From Gemmatimonadota bacterium (lineage in GTDB: Bacteria > Gemmatimonadota > Gemmatimonadetes > Gemmatimonadales > GWC2-71-9), in NCBI GenBank assembly GCA_022562295.1, contig JADFPO010000009.1, positions 17,582 to 58,329 on the forward strand: a stretch of 40,748 nucleotides of DNA, in the 5' to 3' direction. Shown here piece after piece: positions 24,205-32,872 of this stretch. The notes under the pieces were generated by a model, which was not told the origin of the DNA, made no database searches, and saw only the letters and a list, made by a program, of their open reading frames with translations. The first letter of the stretch is position 1, and each line of letters starts with the position of its first letter. The position numbers were made by a program, and so were the translations under genes.

Positions 24205-24824
24205 ACGTAACGCAGCCGACGGACGCTCCCCCGGATACGACCGTGGTGTCGCCGGTCTCACCCAATTGGGTGACGACGAAGCTGGATTTCATCGTCAATT
24301 GGGCGCGGTCGAACAGCTTGTGGCCCATGCCGTTCGGGACGGCATGTTGCGCCATCGAGTTCATGGCCACGGCGGCCAGTCGCTTCGATATGGCACGCTT
24401 TGGCATGGAACGCATGAGCTTTTCACCCCGGCAGGCCGACGTTCTCATCTGCGCCGGGCGGCTTCCTTTCAAGTTGGCACCCGTGATCCGCCGCATCTAC
24501 GACCAGATGCCCCAGCCCAAGTGGGTGATTTCGATGGGCGCGTGTGCCTCGACCGGGGGCATTTTCGATACGTACGCCATGGTGCAGGGCATCGATACGG
24601 TGGTGCCGGTCGACGTGTACGTCCCGGGGTGCCCGCCACGGCCCGAGGGGCTGCTGTACGGCATACTGATGCTGCAGAAAAAAATACGAGGTGAGACGCT
24701 GGCCGATCGCACGTTGCGGGAGGAGCACCCGCTCGATGAGCGTGGCTTGCGGATGTCACCACGGCTGTTGGACGAAATCTCCGAGCCGTTCGGCAACTCC
24801 ATTCATCAAACCCGCTCCGGGTAA
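24195..24824 (+). CDS. nuoB: NADH-quinone oxidoreductase subunit B
   Basis: Carries the terminal [4Fe-4S] cluster N2 that reduces quinone. Cluster ligands are visible as the adjacent cysteines of [11 protein letters not shown], the cysteine of MGACASTGG, and VPGCPPRPE. The GTG at 24195 (overlapping nuoA by ten bases) gives 209 residues; longer in-frame starts run inside nuoA. The C-terminal extension after MLQKKIRG (about 40 charged residues) is longer than in E. coli but common in other phyla. Confidence 0.97.
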   Translation: MGLDVTQPTDAPPDTTVVSPVSPNWVTTKLDFIVNWARSNSLWPMPFGTACCAIEFMATAASRFDMARFGMERMSFSPRQADVLICAGRLPFKLAPVIRRIYDQMPQPKWVISMGACASTGGIFDTYAMVQGIDTVVPVDVYVPGCPPRPEGLLYGILMLQKKIRGETLADRTLREEHPLDERGLRMSPRLLDEISEPFGNSIHQTRSG

Positions 24825-24828
24825 CGCG

Positions 24829-25458
24829 GTGAATCCCTCTGTACAGGCCCTCCGGCACCATTTCGAGGAGGGCGGTGCGATTGGTCGCGCGCTCGAATCG
24901 TGCGGTGACACCATCGTCTACGTCCAGGCGAGCATGCTTCCCCGCGCGTTGGAGTTTCTCAAAGTCACACCCGAGCAGGATTACGACTACCTGGTTGACG
25001 TGACCGCTGTCGAGTATCGGGATGCCGAGCGGCCCCTGGAGCTCGTCTACGAGTTGTTCTCACTGCGGCGGAGAGCCCAGCTTCGGGTCAAGGTCGAGTT
25101 GGACAAGAGTGAAGACCTGGTGATCGACTCGATCGTACCGCTCTGGAACGCCGCCAACTGGTTGGAGCGCGAGGTATACGACATGTTCGGCGTGCGGTTC
25201 GAGGGTCATCCGGATCTGCGCCGCATCCTGATGTGGGAGACTTATTCCGAGGGTCACCCTCTCAGAAAGGACTTTCCCTTGCGCGGACGGTTCTCTCGGT
25301 CGGAACAAGTGCGACGCGCGCTCAATATGAACCCGGAAGCACACTATTCGATGGAGGAGCTTTCGATCGCCCAGGCGTACCATGAGTTGCCGGCCGATAT
25401 GCGCGACCGACTCGCACGCGACGAGCGCGGCAAGGTCCCGGATCCGGAGAGTTCCTAA
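24829..25458 (+). CDS. nuoC: NADH-quinone oxidoreductase subunit C
   Basis: Peripheral-arm subunit related to the 30 kDa mitochondrial protein. Characteristic segments are DYLVDVTAVEY, WLEREVYDMFGVRFEGHPDLRRIL and HPLRKDFPL. I chose the GTG at 24829, four bases after the nuoB stop, giving 209 residues; an upstream in-frame ATG would sit within nuoB. nuoC and nuoD are separate genes here, unlike the fused nuoCD of enterobacteria. Confidence 0.95.
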   Translation: MNPSVQALRHHFEEGGAIGRALESCGDTIVYVQASMLPRALEFLKVTPEQDYDYLVDVTAVEYRDAERPLELVYELFSLRRRAQLRVKVELDKSEDLVIDSIVPLWNAANWLEREVYDMFGVRFEGHPDLRRILMWETYSEGHPLRKDFPLRGRFSRSEQVRRALNMNPEAHYSMEELSIAQAYHELPADMRDRLARDERGKVPDPESS

Positions 25459-25461
25459 CCC

Positions 25462-26763
25462 ATGGCCACCAGACGCATCGAGTTCAACCTGGCCACAACG
25501 GGCCTCGATCCACAGGGACGGGCGGCTCGCTTGCCGTTAGGTGTTGCCGACCGCGGAGGTGTAGGGATTCTCACGGGCGAGGATGAGCCGCAGTTGGGCG
25601 GCGACCACATGCTGGTGAACATCGGGCCGCAGCATCCGGCCACGCACGGCGTGCTGCGTCTCGTCGTGGAATTGGACGGTGAGGTGGTGGTACGGGTCAT
25701 TCCGCACATCGGTTATCTCCACACGGGATTCGAAAAGCTCGGCGAATATCGGCAGTACAACCAGATCGTGACGCTGACCGACCGGATGGATTACCTGGCG
25801 CCGATGTCCAACAACGTGTGTCTGGCATTGGCGGTCGAGAAACTGATGGGGCTCGACATCACCGAGCGCTGCAAAGTGTTGCGAGTCATTGCGTGCGAAT
25901 TGAGCCGCATCATCTCTCACCTGGTGTGGATGGGTACCACGGCGATCGACCTCGGCGCGTTCACGCCATTTCTGTGGTGTTTTCAGGAGCGTGAGCGCGT
26001 CTACGACCTTCAAGAGATGTGGACCGGAGCGCGTCTCACGACCAGTCTGACGCGCGTCGGTGGGCTGATGGCGGATATCCCGGATGGCTTCGAGTCCGGC
26101 TTGCGGGAATTTTGTAAGACGTTTCCCAACACGTTGGACGAAGTAGATGTGATGCTCACCCGCAATGCCATCTGGTGCGCCCGGTTGCAGGGAATCGGGA
26201 TTATGAGCGCGGAGGAGGCGATCAATTATTCGCTGTCAGGACCGATGCTGCGGGCGAGCGGCGTGCCGTACGATGTGCGTAAGGACCGGCCGTATCTCGA
26301 CTACGAATCCTACGATTTCGAGATTCCGGTTGGCGAGCACGGAGACGCGTACGACCGGTTCCTCTGCCGGTTCGAAGAGATGCGGCAGTCGGTGCGGATT
26401 CTGGAGCAGGCGCTCGACCGGTTGCCGGACGGGCCCATCAACGTCTCGGACCCGCGCGTTTCGTTGCCTCCCAAGACCGCGGCGATGAGCGATATGGAGG
26501 CGATGATCTTCCACTTCAAACAGGTGATGGAGGGCATCGAGACGCCGGTGGGAGAGGCGTACTTGCCCATTGAAGGTCCGAAAGGCGAGTTGGGATACTA
26601 CTTCGTATCGGACGGCACCGCGAAACCCGTGCGATTCCGGGTGCGCCCGCCGGCGTTCATCAACCTGGCCTCGTTGGCCAAGATGGCGGAGGGACACTTG
26701 CTCTCCGATCTGATCGCCATCAATGCCAGCATTGATATCGTGATGGGAGAAGTCGATCGATAG
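25462..26763 (+). CDS. nuoD: NADH-quinone oxidoreductase subunit D
   Basis: The 49 kDa-type subunit forming the quinone pocket with NuoB, descended from NiFe hydrogenase large subunits. Motifs include NIGPQHPATHGVLRLVVELDG, HIGYLHTGFEKLGEYR, ERCKVLRVIACELSRI and the C-terminal FRVRPPAFINLASL and DLIAINASIDIVMGEVDR. Its 433 residues include an N-terminal stretch of about 45 before the first conserved block. The TAG at 26761 is directly followed by the octamer repeat described below, so nuoD and nuoE are separated by 187 bases although all other nuo genes nearly touch or overlap. Confidence 0.97.
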   Translation: MATRRIEFNLATTGLDPQGRAARLPLGVADRGGVGILTGEDEPQLGGDHMLVNIGPQHPATHGVLRLVVELDGEVVVRVIPHIGYLHTGFEKLGEYRQYNQIVTLTDRMDYLAPMSNNVCLALAVEKLMGLDITERCKVLRVIACELSRIISHLVWMGTTAIDLGAFTPFLWCFQERERVYDLQEMWTGARLTTSLTRVGGLMADIPDGFESGLREFCKTFPNTLDEVDVMLTRNAIWCARLQGIGIMSAEEAINYSLSGPMLRASGVPYDVRKDRPYLDYESYDFEIPVGEHGDAYDRFLCRFEEMRQSVRILEQALDRLPDGPINVSDPRVSLPPKTAAMSDMEAMIFHFKQVMEGIETPVGEAYLPIEGPKGELGYYFVSDGTAKPVRFRVRPPAFINLASLAKMAEGHLLSDLIAINASIDIVMGEVDR

Positions 26764-26833
26764 GCGGGCAGGCGGGCAGGCGGGCAGACGGTGGACGGTA
26801 GGACCGTAGGAAGAAAAGTACCGTCTGCCCGTC
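26764..26833. repeat. Octamer repeat and long inverted repeat after nuoD
   Basis: Directly after the nuoD stop come three tandem GCGGGCAG units. The end of this array, CGGGCAGACGGT (26781-26792), is perfectly complementary to ACCGTCTGCCCG (26820-26831). Within the loop a second hairpin, ACGGT/ACCGT (26795-26799 with 26803-26807), can form. No T-run follows. It could slow or partly stop transcription, or stabilise RNA ends, in the middle of the nuo operon. Confidence 0.7.
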
Positions 26834-26947
26834 GGGTGCGGTGCGGAGTGGGGTGGGCCCGCCGGGTTGGGTGGGACAGTGGCGGGGGCCCGTCAGGTTG
26901 GGTTGAGGGGAGAGGTGGGCCCGTCCGGAAGGGATGAGCGGAAAGGG
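26825..26947. repeat. Four tandem copies of a 31-base G-rich repeat before nuoE
   Basis: GGGCCCGCCGGG, GGGCCCGTCAGG and GGGCCCGTCCGG begin units at 26855, 26886 and 26917, exactly 31 bases apart. A degenerate first unit of 30 bases occupies 26825-26854. The second and third full units agree at 24 of 31 positions by my count. The last unit ends with AAAGGG three bases before the nuoE ATG and so supplies its ribosome-binding site. Confidence 0.75.
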
Positions 26948-26950
26948 AAC

Positions 26951-27445
26951 ATGACTCAAACGACTGAATACACTGCGGTATTCACCGGAACGACCCGGAA
27001 GCGTCTGGACGAGATCCTGACGCGCTATCCGACCAAACGTGCCGCGTTATTGGCGGCGCTCTGGATGGTGCAGGAAGCGCACGGCTGGATTTCGGACGCC
27101 GCCATGGCAGAGACGGCGGAGGTGTTGGATCTGACGCCCTCGTACGTGAAGGGCGTCGTGACATTCTACACCATGTACCACCAGCATCCCGTGGGGGAGA
27201 CGTTCGTTCAAGTTTGCACGACGACGCCGTGCGACTTGTGTGGCGCTGAGGGTGTGGTGCAAGCCTTGCTGGAGCACACGGGATGTGGCGAATTGGGGGC
27301 AACGTCGCCCGACGGGAAGTTCACCGTGATCGAAGTGGAGTGTTTGGGTGCGTGCGGGTTCGCCACGCCCGTGATGATGAACGAGGACTTTATTGAGGAC
27401 GTGACGCCCGACAAGGTTCCCGACCTCGTGAAAAAGTATTCCTGA
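26951..27445 (+). CDS. nuoE: NADH-quinone oxidoreductase subunit E
   Basis: The 24 kDa-type subunit with the [2Fe-2S] cluster N1a. The ligands appear as CTTTPCDLCG (two cysteines in the C-x4/5-C pattern) and CLGACGFA. The helical N-terminal domain has LLAALWMVQEAHGWISDAAM and YVKGVVTFYTMYHQHPVG. The ATG at 26951 gives 164 residues with AAAGGG just upstream; an in-frame GTG at 26867 would translate the 31-base repeat and is unlikely. nuoF begins two bases after its stop. Confidence 0.96.
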   Translation: MTQTTEYTAVFTGTTRKRLDEILTRYPTKRAALLAALWMVQEAHGWISDAAMAETAEVLDLTPSYVKGVVTFYTMYHQHPVGETFVQVCTTTPCDLCGAEGVVQALLEHTGCGELGATSPDGKFTVIEVECLGACGFATPVMMNEDFIEDVTPDKVPDLVKKYS

Positions 27446-27447
27446 CC

Positions 27448-28758
27448 ATGGGTTATCCACACAAGCCACACGAAAAAGAGACGGTAGTGCTGAGCGAGTA
27501 CTTCGGCGACGCCGAGGCACGCAGCTACGACGGGTGGACAAAGCGCGGCGGATATAAGGCCCTCAAGACCGTTCTCGAGATGGGGCCGTCCGATGTGATC
27601 GAGATCGTGAAGGCGTCGGGACTGCGTGGGCGTGGCGGGGCCGGATTCCCGACGGGTCTGAAGTGGTCGTTCATGCCGAAGGAGAAATCAAAGCCGCACT
27701 ATCTCTGCTGCAACGCCGACGAATCGGAGCCCGGCACGTTCAAGGATCGCGAGATCATGCGGTGGACCCCCCACGCATTGATCGAGGGATGCGCCATAGC
27801 CCAATACGCGATTCAAGCCGAGATCACGTACATCTACATCCGCGGTGAGTTCACCGGACCGCTCCGGGTGATGCAATCGGCGTTGGACGAGGCCTACGAG
27901 CGCGGCGCGCTGGGGCCGGATGCGATGGGTAGCGGGAAGCGGTTGGACATGTACATCCACCGCGCGGCGGGGGCGTACATCTGCGGCGAAGAAACGGCTA
28001 TGATGAATTCCATCGAGGGACGGCGCGGCAATCCACGGATCAAGCCGCCGTTTCCCGCGGCGGCAGGTGTATTCGGTATGCCGACCACGATCAACAACGT
28101 CGAGACGCTGGCAGCCGTGCCGCACATCATCAACCGGGGACCCGAGTGGTACAAAAGCTTGTGTCTCGGGAACGAAAGAAGCGTCGGCACCAAGTTGTTC
28201 AGCGTGTGCGGACACGTGCAGAGACCGGGAAACTACGAGGTGACGATGGGTTTCCCGCTGGGCGAGTTGATCGACGACATGTGCGGGGGTGTGCCCTCGG
28301 GCCGCACGCTCAAGGCGTGCATTCCGGGTGGTTCCTCCGTTCCGATCCTCAACAAGGAAGAGACCGAGAGTTGCATACTCGATTATGAGGGTTGTGTGGA
28401 GAAGGGAACGATGTTGGGTTCCGGTGGCGTCATCGTATTCGATGATTCAGCCGACATGGTGTACCAGGTCATGCGACTGGCACGGTTTTACGCGCACGAA
28501 TCCTGCGGGCAATGCACGCAGTGCCGCGAGGGAACCGCCTGGACCGTACGCATCATGGAGCGGATCCTCGCCGGGCAGGGCGAAATGAAGGACCTCGATT
28601 TGCTGCTCGACCTCAGTCACCAAATGACCGGCACGACCATATGTGTGTTGAGCGACTCGTGCGCAGCTCCAGTCGAGAGCGGAATCAAGAAATTCCGCGA
28701 TGAATTCGAAGCCTACATCGTTGGCTCGCGCGAGCCGATTATGGCGGCAGCCGGATGA
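27448..28758 (+). CDS. nuoF: NADH-quinone oxidoreductase subunit F
   Basis: NADH-binding flavoprotein subunit with FMN and the [4Fe-4S] cluster N3. The NADH/FMN site is seen as GLRGRGGAGFPTGLKW and CNADESEPGTFKDRE. The cluster motif is ESCGQCTQCREGT followed by the distant cysteine in GTTICVLSDSC. Its 436 residues are of normal length. The TGA overlaps the nuoG ATG as ATGA. Confidence 0.97.
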   Translation: MGYPHKPHEKETVVLSEYFGDAEARSYDGWTKRGGYKALKTVLEMGPSDVIEIVKASGLRGRGGAGFPTGLKWSFMPKEKSKPHYLCCNADESEPGTFKDREIMRWTPHALIEGCAIAQYAIQAEITYIYIRGEFTGPLRVMQSALDEAYERGALGPDAMGSGKRLDMYIHRAAGAYICGEETAMMNSIEGRRGNPRIKPPFPAAAGVFGMPTTINNVETLAAVPHIINRGPEWYKSLCLGNERSVGTKLFSVCGHVQRPGNYEVTMGFPLGELIDDMCGGVPSGRTLKACIPGGSSVPILNKEETESCILDYEGCVEKGTMLGSGGVIVFDDSADMVYQVMRLARFYAHESCGQCTQCREGTAWTVRIMERILAGQGEMKDLDLLLDLSHQMTGTTICVLSDSCAAPVESGIKKFRDEFEAYIVGSREPIMAAAG

Positions 28759-30338
28759 GCCCGATGGCACAGCAAGACTTGGTTACTCTTACGATCGAAG
28801 GAGTCGAGGTCAGCGTTCCCAAGGGCACGATGATCATCGAGGCTGCCAAACAGGCGGGAATCATCATACCCCACTACTGTTATCATCCCGGTCTGCCGAT
28901 CGCGGGCGTGTGCCGCATGTGCCTGGTGGAGGTGGAGGGCGCTCCCAAGCTGGCGATCGCGTGCGCCACTGACGTGGCCGACGGACTGATCGTCAACGTG
29001 TTCAACGACGACGCGCTGGCAGCACGCAGGTCGGTGCTCGAGTTCCTGCTCATCAACCACCCGCTGGACTGTCCCATCTGCGATCAAGCCGGGGAATGCG
29101 AGCTTCAGGATTACGTGTTCCAGGAAGGCCGGTCCGGAACCCGCTATGAGGACTACGCGAAGCGCTTCAGTCCCGTCGAGGACTTTGGCGGCGATGTGTT
29201 GTACGTGCCGAACCGATGTATCCTGTGCACCCGTTGCGTCCGGTTCATGGACGACGTCGCTCAGGAAGATGTCCTCAACGTGAGCGAGCGTGGTGATCGC
29301 GCCTTCATCGGGATCCACCCGGATAAGGATCTAGGGCACGAGTGGGCTGGTAACGTCGTAGATCTCTGTCCCGTCGGATCGTTGATCTCCAAGGATTTTC
29401 TCCACAAGGCGCGGGTGTGGGAGCTGGACAAGACGCCCAGCGTGTGCACGGGTTGCTCACAGGGATGCAATATCAATGTCGACACACGTGAAAACGTGGT
29501 TGTGCGCTTGCGTCCACGGGTCAACCTGGAAGTGAACAGATACTTCATGTGTGACACGGGCCGCCTCCATTATCGTTGGATGAATCGCGGAGATCGCATT
29601 GAGGCGCCGCTGGTATCTCAGGGCGGGGACCTGACGGCGACTGATTGGGACCACGCGTTGGCCGAAGCTGCCCAACTGGTCCGCGGTTCGGGCGGCCGAG
29701 CTATCGCGCTGGTGTCCGCCAACGCGTCGAACGAAGCACTGTTTCTGACCAAACAGTTGCTGGCCGATCTCGAGGTCACGGCGGCGTTCCGCGTGCCCCG
29801 AGTGGAAGGGGAGGTACCGCTTGTCGGGGTGCCCGGTCTTGCGTTGCGTGAAGAGCGTGCCGCGAATGCTGCCGGGGCCGAGGCTCTGGGATACAAGGAA
29901 GATTTCGATGGCGCGCTGCGCGCGGCCAACGGTGCTTCGTTAGTTGTCGTCGTTGACGACGATTTGAACGGTGTCAGCGAGGAGCAACTCAGCGGGGCCG
30001 CCAACCTGATCTATCTGGGAACGTTGCTGCCGGACGTCGCGAGGCGGGCGAGTGTCGTGCTGCCGATCGCCAACGTCGTGGAAGAAGACGGCACCCTCAC
30101 CAACCGGGACCGGCGCGTGCAGCGGTACCTGCAAGCCAAAGCCGCCCCGGGAATGGCCCGTCCGGCTTGGTGGGTGCTGAGTGAGTTGGTGCGAGAGCTA
30201 GGTCGCGGCGAGGTCTGTGCCAGTGCGGCCGAGGTGTTCGCGGCGCTCGCCGACGCCGAGGAACCGTTCCATGGCATGTCGTACGACAATCTGGGGTTCG
30301 CGGGTCGTGCGATGGCCGCGGCGGGCATGTCGGTATGA
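28755..30338 (+). CDS. nuoG: NADH-quinone oxidoreductase subunit G, short form
   Basis: The 75 kDa-type iron-sulfur subunit. The N-terminal ferredoxin domain has YCYHPGLPIAGVCRMCLVEV plus ACATDV (cluster N1b), HPLDCPICDQAGECELQD (His-Cys3 cluster N5), and CILCTRCVRF with LCPVGSL (N4). A CTGCSQGC followed after 27 residues by Cys completes the C-x2-C-x3-C-x27-C motif of the extra cluster N7 found in some bacteria. The whole protein is only 527 residues, against about 780 in Thermus and 900 in E. coli, because most of the molybdopterin-oxidoreductase-like domain is reduced; the short C-terminal part keeps SVVLPIANVVEEDGTLTNRDRRVQ. The ATG overlaps nuoF; a second ATG lies nine bases on. The stop overlaps nuoH. 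Confidence 0.95.
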   Translation: MSPMAQQDLVTLTIEGVEVSVPKGTMIIEAAKQAGIIIPHYCYHPGLPIAGVCRMCLVEVEGAPKLAIACATDVADGLIVNVFNDDALAARRSVLEFLLINHPLDCPICDQAGECELQDYVFQEGRSGTRYEDYAKRFSPVEDFGGDVLYVPNRCILCTRCVRFMDDVAQEDVLNVSERGDRAFIGIHPDKDLGHEWAGNVVDLCPVGSLISKDFLHKARVWELDKTPSVCTGCSQGCNINVDTRENVVVRLRPRVNLEVNRYFMCDTGRLHYRWMNRGDRIEAPLVSQGGDLTATDWDHALAEAAQLVRGSGGRAIALVSANASNEALFLTKQLLADLEVTAAFRVPRVEGEVPLVGVPGLALREERAANAAGAEALGYKEDFDGALRAANGASLVVVVDDDLNGVSEEQLSGAANLIYLGTLLPDVARRASVVLPIANVVEEDGTLTNRDRRVQRYLQAKAAPGMARPAWWVLSELVRELGRGEVCASAAEVFAALADAEEPFHGMSYDNLGFAGRAMAAAGMSV

Positions 30339-31546
30339 CGCCCGAGCTGAAAGGCTTCATCTTCCTCGGGATCGTAAAGATCCTGGTGGTCTTCGCCGTG
30401 ATGAACCTCGGTGTAATAATGGTGATTTGGGCGGAGCGACGCATCAGCGCGTGGAAACAGGATCGGGTGGGACCGAATCGCGTCGGTCCGCAGGGGCTGC
30501 TGCAGTCGGTCGCGGACGGGATCAAGAATTTCATGAAGGAAGAGACCTGGCCGGCGGAAGCGAACAAGACCCTGTTCCTGTTGGCGCCGGCGTTATCGTT
30601 TATTCCCGCCATGCTCACGATCGCCGTGATTCCGTTTGCCGCGCCGCTTCCCGTGCATTTCAATTTCAGCCTGCCATTGCTCGGCCAGTTCGTGCACTCC
30701 GGGCCGATGCCGATGATGATTGCGGATCTCCCGATCGGCATGCTGTTCATCGTCGCAATGACGAGTCTGGGTGTGTATGGCATCGTGTTGGCGGGCTGGG
30801 CCTCCAACAGCAAGTACTCGCTATTGGGTGGATTGCGGGCGACGGCGCAGATGATCAGCTACGAAGTCGCCTTGGGATTCAGCTTTGTGGGCGTCCTGCT
30901 GCTCGCCGGCAACGTCACGCTGCCAGAGATCGTAGCGCACCAACAAGAATCTGTCTGGTTCGTGTTCGCGCTCCTGGTGAGTTTCGTATTTTTCTTCGTC
31001 AGCACTTTGGCTGAGGCGAATCGACTGCCATTTGACATGCCGGAGACGGAATCGGAGCTGGTCGCGGGATTTCATGCCGAGTACAGCTCGCTGAAGTTTT
31101 CGATGTTCTTCATCGCCGAGTACGCGCACATCATCACCGGCTCGGCGCTTATCGCTACGCTGTTCTTCGGGGGGTGGGACATCCCGTTCACCGCATGGGA
31201 TTCGGGTGAGCCATCGATCGTGAAGTCGGTGCTCACGCTGGGCGCGTTTTCACTGAAGACACTCTTCTTCATCTATGTCTTCATTTGGGTGCGTTGGTCG
31301 TTGCCGCGGTTTCGCTTCGATCAAGTCATGCAGCTCGGGTGGAAGTTCATGCTACCGGTTTTGCTGGTGTACATCCTGCTCCTGGGTGCAACCGTGTTGG
31401 TGCTCGATCGGATAGGATGGTCGACGGGACTGGGATACGGGTTGGTGCTGTTCGCGGCGAATGCGGTGATGGGCTATGTCGTGTTTTTCCTTCTCGACCG
31501 CGACCGGCTGATGCTGGGGCGCACAGGTAGGGAGATGAGAGCCTAA
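30335..31546 (+). CDS. nuoH: NADH-quinone oxidoreductase subunit H
   Basis: Membrane subunit that forms the quinone channel between the peripheral and membrane arms. Signatures are WAERRISAWKQDRVGPNRVG near the N-terminus, AEANRLPFDMPETESELVAG (acidic loop at the quinone cavity) and EYSSLKFSMFFIAEYAH, with eight or nine helices over 403 residues. The ATG overlaps the nuoG stop, and its TAA shares one base with the nuoI ATG. Confidence 0.97.
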   Translation: MTPELKGFIFLGIVKILVVFAVMNLGVIMVIWAERRISAWKQDRVGPNRVGPQGLLQSVADGIKNFMKEETWPAEANKTLFLLAPALSFIPAMLTIAVIPFAAPLPVHFNFSLPLLGQFVHSGPMPMMIADLPIGMLFIVAMTSLGVYGIVLAGWASNSKYSLLGGLRATAQMISYEVALGFSFVGVLLLAGNVTLPEIVAHQQESVWFVFALLVSFVFFFVSTLAEANRLPFDMPETESELVAGFHAEYSSLKFSMFFIAEYAHIITGSALIATLFFGGWDIPFTAWDSGEPSIVKSVLTLGAFSLKTLFFIYVFIWVRWSLPRFRFDQVMQLGWKFMLPVLLVYILLLGATVLVLDRIGWSTGLGYGLVLFAANAVMGYVVFFLLDRDRLMLGRTGREMRA

Positions 31547-32052
31547 TGGCGATTACCGTCAAAACAATGAAACGCCCGGATCACGAGGTCAGCTACCTTC
31601 GCGCGGCGTTGAAAGGAATGGCGTTGACCTTCAGCCACCTGATGCGTCCGTCGGTGACGATGCAGTATCCGGAACAGAAATCGACCGATACGTGGGAGAT
31701 ATCGCCGCGCTGGCGGGGAACCCACCGGATGCTGACGGACGAGCAGGGAAGGTCTAAGTGTGTGGCGTGCGGTCTGTGCCCGCAGGTTTGCCCGGCCAAT
31801 TGCATCAAACTCGTGCCGGGAGAGGACGAGGAAGGGAATCGGTATCCGCTGATCTACGAGATCGACGAGTTTCGCTGTGTGTTCTGTGGGTATTGCCAGG
31901 AGGTGTGCCCGGAAGAGGCGATACACGTGGGTGTGCATTACGAGAACGCCGAGTATTCGCGAGACAGGTTTGTGTACGACTTGGAACGCTTGTGCGCACA
32001 GACTCACGCGGTGTCGACGCTTTGGGACCCTGCTGATCCCAAAGGACAATAG
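31546..32052 (+). CDS. nuoI: NADH-quinone oxidoreductase subunit I
   Basis: Ferredoxin-like subunit carrying the two [4Fe-4S] clusters N6a and N6b, seen as CVACGLCPQVCP and CVFCGYCQEVCPEEAI in its 168 residues. RWRGTHRMLTDEQGRSKC precedes the first cluster, as in the family. The ATG overlaps the nuoH stop by one base. A C-terminal tail after YDLERLC interacts with neighbours in known structures. Confidence 0.97.
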   Translation: MAITVKTMKRPDHEVSYLRAALKGMALTFSHLMRPSVTMQYPEQKSTDTWEISPRWRGTHRMLTDEQGRSKCVACGLCPQVCPANCIKLVPGEDEEGNRYPLIYEIDEFRCVFCGYCQEVCPEEAIHVGVHYENAEYSRDRFVYDLERLCAQTHAVSTLWDPADPKGQ

Positions 32053-32060
32053 TTTAGGGA

Positions 32061-32576
32061 ATGCTCCAAATCGTCTTCTGGTTCCACGCCGGCGTTGCCA
32101 TAGCGGCGGCGGTTCTGTGCATAACGCGACGTAGTCCGGTGGCGAGCGCTTTGTGGCTCGTCGTGACGCTGTTCGCGACCGCGGTCATGTATGTGCTGCT
32201 GGACGCGCACTTCATTGCTGCTATCCAGGTGTTGGTTTACTCCGGCGCCATCATGGTGCTCTTCCTCTTTGTAATAATGCTGCTCAACCTCGGCGATGAA
32301 GTTGCCACGGACATGAAAGGCTGGTTCGGACGAGGCGTCGGGTTGGCGCTGGCCGTGTTCGTAGGTATCGAAGTATGGGTCGTGACACGCGCGCTCCCCG
32401 TGGACCAAATACGGCTCCCCGCAGGCGAGCTGGATAGGATGACCGCCGACCAGGGCGCCGTCCGAGTCGTCGCGGAACCTTTGTACACAGACTACTTGAT
32501 ACCGTTCGAGCTCACGGCCGTCTTGTTGGTCGCGGCCATCGTGGGTTCAGTCGTCCTGGCCAAGAGGAAGGTCTGA
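32061..32576 (+). CDS. nuoJ: NADH-quinone oxidoreductase subunit J
   Basis: Five-helix membrane subunit of complex I. It has 171 residues with hydrophobic blocks starting at [17 protein letters not shown], and the conserved [27 protein letters not shown] that includes the pi-bulged third helix. The last helix ([20 protein letters not shown]) precedes the stop, which shares one base with the nuoK start. The ATG follows nuoI by eight bases. Confidence 0.96.
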   Translation: MLQIVFWFHAGVAIAAAVLCITRRSPVASALWLVVTLFATAVMYVLLDAHFIAAIQVLVYSGAIMVLFLFVIMLLNLGDEVATDMKGWFGRGVGLALAVFVGIEVWVVTRALPVDQIRLPAGELDRMTADQGAVRVVAEPLYTDYLIPFELTAVLLVAAIVGSVVLAKRKV

Positions 32577-32872
32577 TGCTTCTCGGCCCGGCACTCGGCG
32601 TATCCGCCATACTCTTCTCCATCGGCGTGCTGGGAGTGCTGATCCGGAGGAGCGCGATCATCATCTTCATGTGCGTCGAATTGATGTTCAACGCAGTCAA
32701 CCTCACGTTCGTAGCATTGGCGCAGCAGCTGGGACCCGACGGCCAGGTATTCGTCTTCTTCGTCATGACCGTCGCCGCCGCGGAGGCCGCCGTCGGGTTT
32801 GCGATCATTATCGCGATCTACCGGCACAAAGAGACGCTCGACATGCAAGACCTCAACCTGCTGCGAGGATGA
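32576..32872 (+). CDS. nuoK: NADH-quinone oxidoreductase subunit K
   Basis: Small three-helix proton-channel subunit (98 residues). It contains the two membrane glutamates typical of the family, in [19 protein letters not shown] and [18 protein letters not shown]. The start overlaps nuoJ by one base; the TGA overlaps the nuoL ATG (GATGATG). Confidence 0.96.
   Translation: MLLGPALGVSAILFSIGVLGVLIRRSAIIIFMCVELMFNAVNLTFVALAQQLGPDGQVFVFFVMTVAAAEAAVGFAIIIAIYRHKETLDMQDLNLLRG

Noticed and set aside
26867-26950. Longer nuoE start at GTG 26867
   Set aside because: It would translate the 31-base repeats into unrelated Gly/Arg-rich sequence; the ATG at 26951 has a ribosome-binding site and a normal N-terminus.
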